In this document: in pieces, positions 5,551-6,010 of the stretch
Position numbering within the stretch: position 1 is the stretch's first letter
How the letters are laid out: each line of letters starts with the position of its first letter
Position numbers and translations under genes: made by a program
Origin: Deltaproteobacteria bacterium RIFCSPLOWO2_02_56_12
GTDB taxonomy: Bacteria; Desulfobacterota; Binatia; UBA9968
Assembly (NCBI GenBank): GCA_001799045.1
Contig: MGRY01000038.1
Span: forward strand, 1-6,010
Reading direction: 5' to 3'
DNA: 6,010 nt
Notes under the pieces: model-generated
Told to the model about the DNA's origin: nothing
The model's database searches: none
What the model saw: only the letters and a program-made list of their open reading frames with translations

Positions 5551-6010
5551 CGAACGCGAATACCGGCCTTCAGGGGCTTAGAATAGTATCGTTTGAAAGT
5601 AGGCGGGCGCATGAGATGGGGGAACTGATCCGGCGGTACGGAGGGGAGGCTGTCATCGCACCATCGATGCGCGAAGTTCCTCTCAGCCAGAACAGCGTCG
5701 CCTTCGATTTTATCCGTAAACTTGAGGCCGGGAAAGTTGATTTCGTTATTTTTCTCACCGGGGTTGGAACTCGAGCGCTCGTGGAGGCGGTCGCGAGCGA
5801 GTATCCGCGTGAAAGACTGGCGGCGGCCCTGGGACGAGTTCCCCTAGTGGCGCGCGGCCCCAAGCCGGTGGCTGCTCTTAGAGAGTTAGGCCTGCAACCA
5901 ACCATCAGCGTCCGTGAACCCAATACCTGGCGTGAGATTTTATCCGAACTGGACTCAAGCTTATCCATCAGGGGCCGGCGCGTGGCGGTGCAAGAGTATG
6001 GTGTTACCAA
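5544..6010 (+). CDS. hemD: Uroporphyrinogen-III synthase, 3' end outside window
   Basis: The first 155 residues are visible from the ATG at 5544; the frame stays open to the right edge. HemD cyclises hydroxymethylbilane with inversion of ring D to give uroporphyrinogen III, the substrate of the CobA encoded just upstream. Supporting features are LRIVSFESRRAHEM (12-25), a first half-domain with APSMREVPL (39-47), FLTGVGTRALVEA (70-82), the inter-domain VARGPKPVAALRELGLQP (102-119), EPNTWREIL (125-133), and the start of the second alternating domain with GRRVAVQEYG (144-153). HemD sequences diverge widely, but this set is typical of the family, including versions carrying an extra C-terminal regulatory domain, which cannot be checked here. 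An in-frame TAG at 5523-5525 rules out a longer start. The ATG has no upstream Shine-Dalgarno. HemD is shared with haem synthesis, so its place here may also serve haem or cobalamin. Confidence 0.9.
   Translation, partial: MVANANTGLQGLRIVSFESRRAHEMGELIRRYGGEAVIAPSMREVPLSQNSVAFDFIRKLEAGKVDFVIFLTGVGTRALVEAVASEYPRERLAAALGRVPLVARGPKPVAALRELGLQPTISVREPNTWREILSELDSSLSIRGRRVAVQEYGVT

Noticed and set aside
5570..6010. Minus-strand open frame at the right edge
   Set aside because: It mirrors the hemD reading frame, whose plus-strand translation carries clear uroporphyrinogen-III synthase motifs.

Overview
The window is a bacterial chromosomal segment of moderate GC content with no mobile elements, RNA genes or CRISPR. 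It is dominated by a plus-strand cluster for sirohaem synthesis and a sirohaem-dependent reductase. The taxon cannot be fixed from 6 kb. The short spacings, separate (unfused) sirohaem genes, a lone nuoB and a large two-repeat nitrite/sulfite reductase would fit an environmental lineage such as Nitrospirota, NC10/Methylomirabilota or a deltaproteobacterial relative. That is a low-confidence guess.

Layout: positions 331 to 1 (minus strand, running off the left edge) encode a CheY/DivK-type response regulator receiver. A 185-bp divergent intergenic region follows, with two small dyads and a candidate promoter. A complete nuoB (complex I, N2-cluster subunit) lies at 517-1035 without any nuoC or nuoD after it. 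After a 107-bp AT-rich leader with a long-range inverted repeat comes the 767-aa sirohaem/[4Fe-4S] nitrite or sulfite reductase (1143-3446), which carries an extra C-terminal helical domain resembling HEPN. Next are an unrecognised 208-aa protein (3458-4084), a Met8/CysG-N type precorrin-2 dehydrogenase/ferrochelatase (4054-4689, overlapping by 31 nt), cobA (4680-5480, overlapping by 10 nt), and the first 155 codons of hemD (from 5544, running off the right edge).

How they work together: HemD makes uroporphyrinogen III, CobA methylates it to precorrin-2, and the Met8-like protein oxidises this to sirohydrochlorin and inserts iron to give sirohaem. Sirohaem is the active-site cofactor of the reductase encoded first in the same array. 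The 208-aa protein sits inside this cofactor-plus-enzyme unit and is the main functional unknown. The most unusual points are the reductase fusion to a HEPN-like domain, the extra cysteine quartet in the reductase's first half, the stand-alone nuoB, and the unusual translation-start context of hemD.
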